Part shown: piece by piece, positions 63,425 to 64,000 of the stretch
How positions within the stretch are numbered: position 1 is the first letter of the stretch
Layout: each line of letters begins with the position of its first letter
DNA from: Pseudooceanicola aestuarii
GTDB taxonomy: Bacteria; Pseudomonadota; Alphaproteobacteria; Rhodobacterales; Rhodobacteraceae
NCBI RefSeq assembly: GCF_010614805.1
Contig: NZ_JAAFZC010000001.1
Location: 903,501-967,500 of the forward strand
Direction of reading: 5' to 3'
DNA: 64,000 nucleotides
Notes under the pieces: model-generated
Told to the model about the DNA's origin: nothing
Databases searched by the model: none
Seen by the model: only the letters and a program-made list of their open reading frames with translations
Translations under genes and position numbers: made by a program

Positions 63425-64000
63425 AAGCTCCGACTGATTGTAGGCGTTCGGTTTCAGGTACTGTTTCACTCCCCTCGTCGGGGTGCTTTTCACCTTTCCC
63501 TCACGGTACTGGTTCGCTATCGGTCAGTAAGGAGTACTTAGCCTTCGAGGGTGGTCCCCCGATCTTCAGACAGGATTTCACGTGTCCCGCCCTACTTAAT
63601 ACGTCCGATCATGCTTCCCATACGGGACTGTCACCCACTATGGTCGATCTTTCCAGATCGTTCTGGCCACATTCACGGCTCGGCTGGTCCCCGTTCGCTC
63701 GCCGCTACTAGGGGAGTATCAATTGATGTCCTTTCCTCCGGGTACTTAGATGTTTCAGTTCCCCGGGTTTGCTCTTAAAACCCTATGTATTCAGGTAATA
63801 AGTACCTGTTTCAGCAAGATATAGGCTGCCCGAAGGCAATTATATCGAACTGTCAGGTGGGTTGCCCCATTCGGAAATTCATGGATCAAAGCCTATTCTC
63901 GGCTCCCCATGACTTATCGCAGAGTATCACGTCCTTCATCGCCTCTTACTGCCAAGGCATCCACCAAACGCCCTTCTCGCGCTTGATTTGATCCAGAAGA

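Overview
The window is high-GC DNA from an alphaproteobacterium, most likely Rhodobacteraceae (Roseobacter/Rhodobacter group). The supporting signs are three tandem peptide deformylase genes facing fmt, a CcrM-type GANTC methylase, the glcDEF glycolate operon, a MoxR-DUF58-DUF4159 operon divergent from a DUF1285 gene, TRAP and Liv transporters, and an rrn operon ending 23S-5S-tRNA-fMet with the extra helix-46 stem-loop known from Rhodobacter. These assignments come from reading motifs; no database search was run.

Layout. 1-7.1 kb: formyl-methionine metabolism (fmt end, three deformylase paralogues, one of which has lost its catalytic residues), a PatB-type PLP enzyme, a phosphoesterase and lipid-kinase pair, an Hsp20 gene behind an apparent sigma-32 promoter and ROSE-type RNA thermometer, and a secreted trypsin-like protease. 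7.2-11.4 kb: glycolate oxidase operon glcD-glcE-small membrane protein-glcF. 11.5-20.9 kb: DUF599, a small secreted protein, the MoxR/DUF58/DUF4159/VWA-type operon, DUF1285 and an Hyi-type isomerase. 21-32 kb: housekeeping genes (CDF exporter, polA, zinc-finger protein, HIT protein, ccrM, rnhB), two surface-modification genes (GT14-type transferase, sulfotransferase), small secreted proteins, and a membrane protein that appears to end in an OmpR-type winged helix.

32-39.5 kb is an accessory catabolic block: GntR regulator, TRAP transporter, hydroxyquinol-type intradiol dioxygenase, RutE-like reductase, FAH-family hydrolase, YCII protein and thioesterase. Palindromes with an ATCGAT core occur before gntR and in the divergent FAH/YCII promoter. 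39.5-58 kb is a long leftward catabolic locus: CoA ligase, DapB-like dehydrogenase, SDR, carotenoid/lignostilbene oxygenase, two thiolases, PaaN-like aldehyde dehydrogenase, second CoA ligase, nitronate monooxygenase family protein, then a complete Liv-type ABC importer with a third acyl-CoA ligase. A tandem-domain HxlR regulator is divergent at its head. Together these suggest import, oxidative cleavage, CoA activation and thiolytic breakdown of an aromatic or isoprenoid-like compound; the substrate is not known.

60-64 kb is the leftward rRNA operon end: 23S (complete or nearly so), 5S, tRNA-fMet and a terminator. The 23S gene holds the main discovery candidate. Helix 25 is interrupted by a 599-bp insertion (62826-63424) bounded by 19-bp inverted repeats, like a classical RNase III-excised intervening sequence. 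The insertion is almost filled by one intact 169-codon sense-strand gene with a Shine-Dalgarno sequence. Its product looks like a PagL-family lipid A deacylase with the His/Ser/Glu triad at the exact family spacing and a C-terminal Phe. An outer-membrane enzyme gene inside a 23S rRNA gene is, to my knowledge, undescribed.
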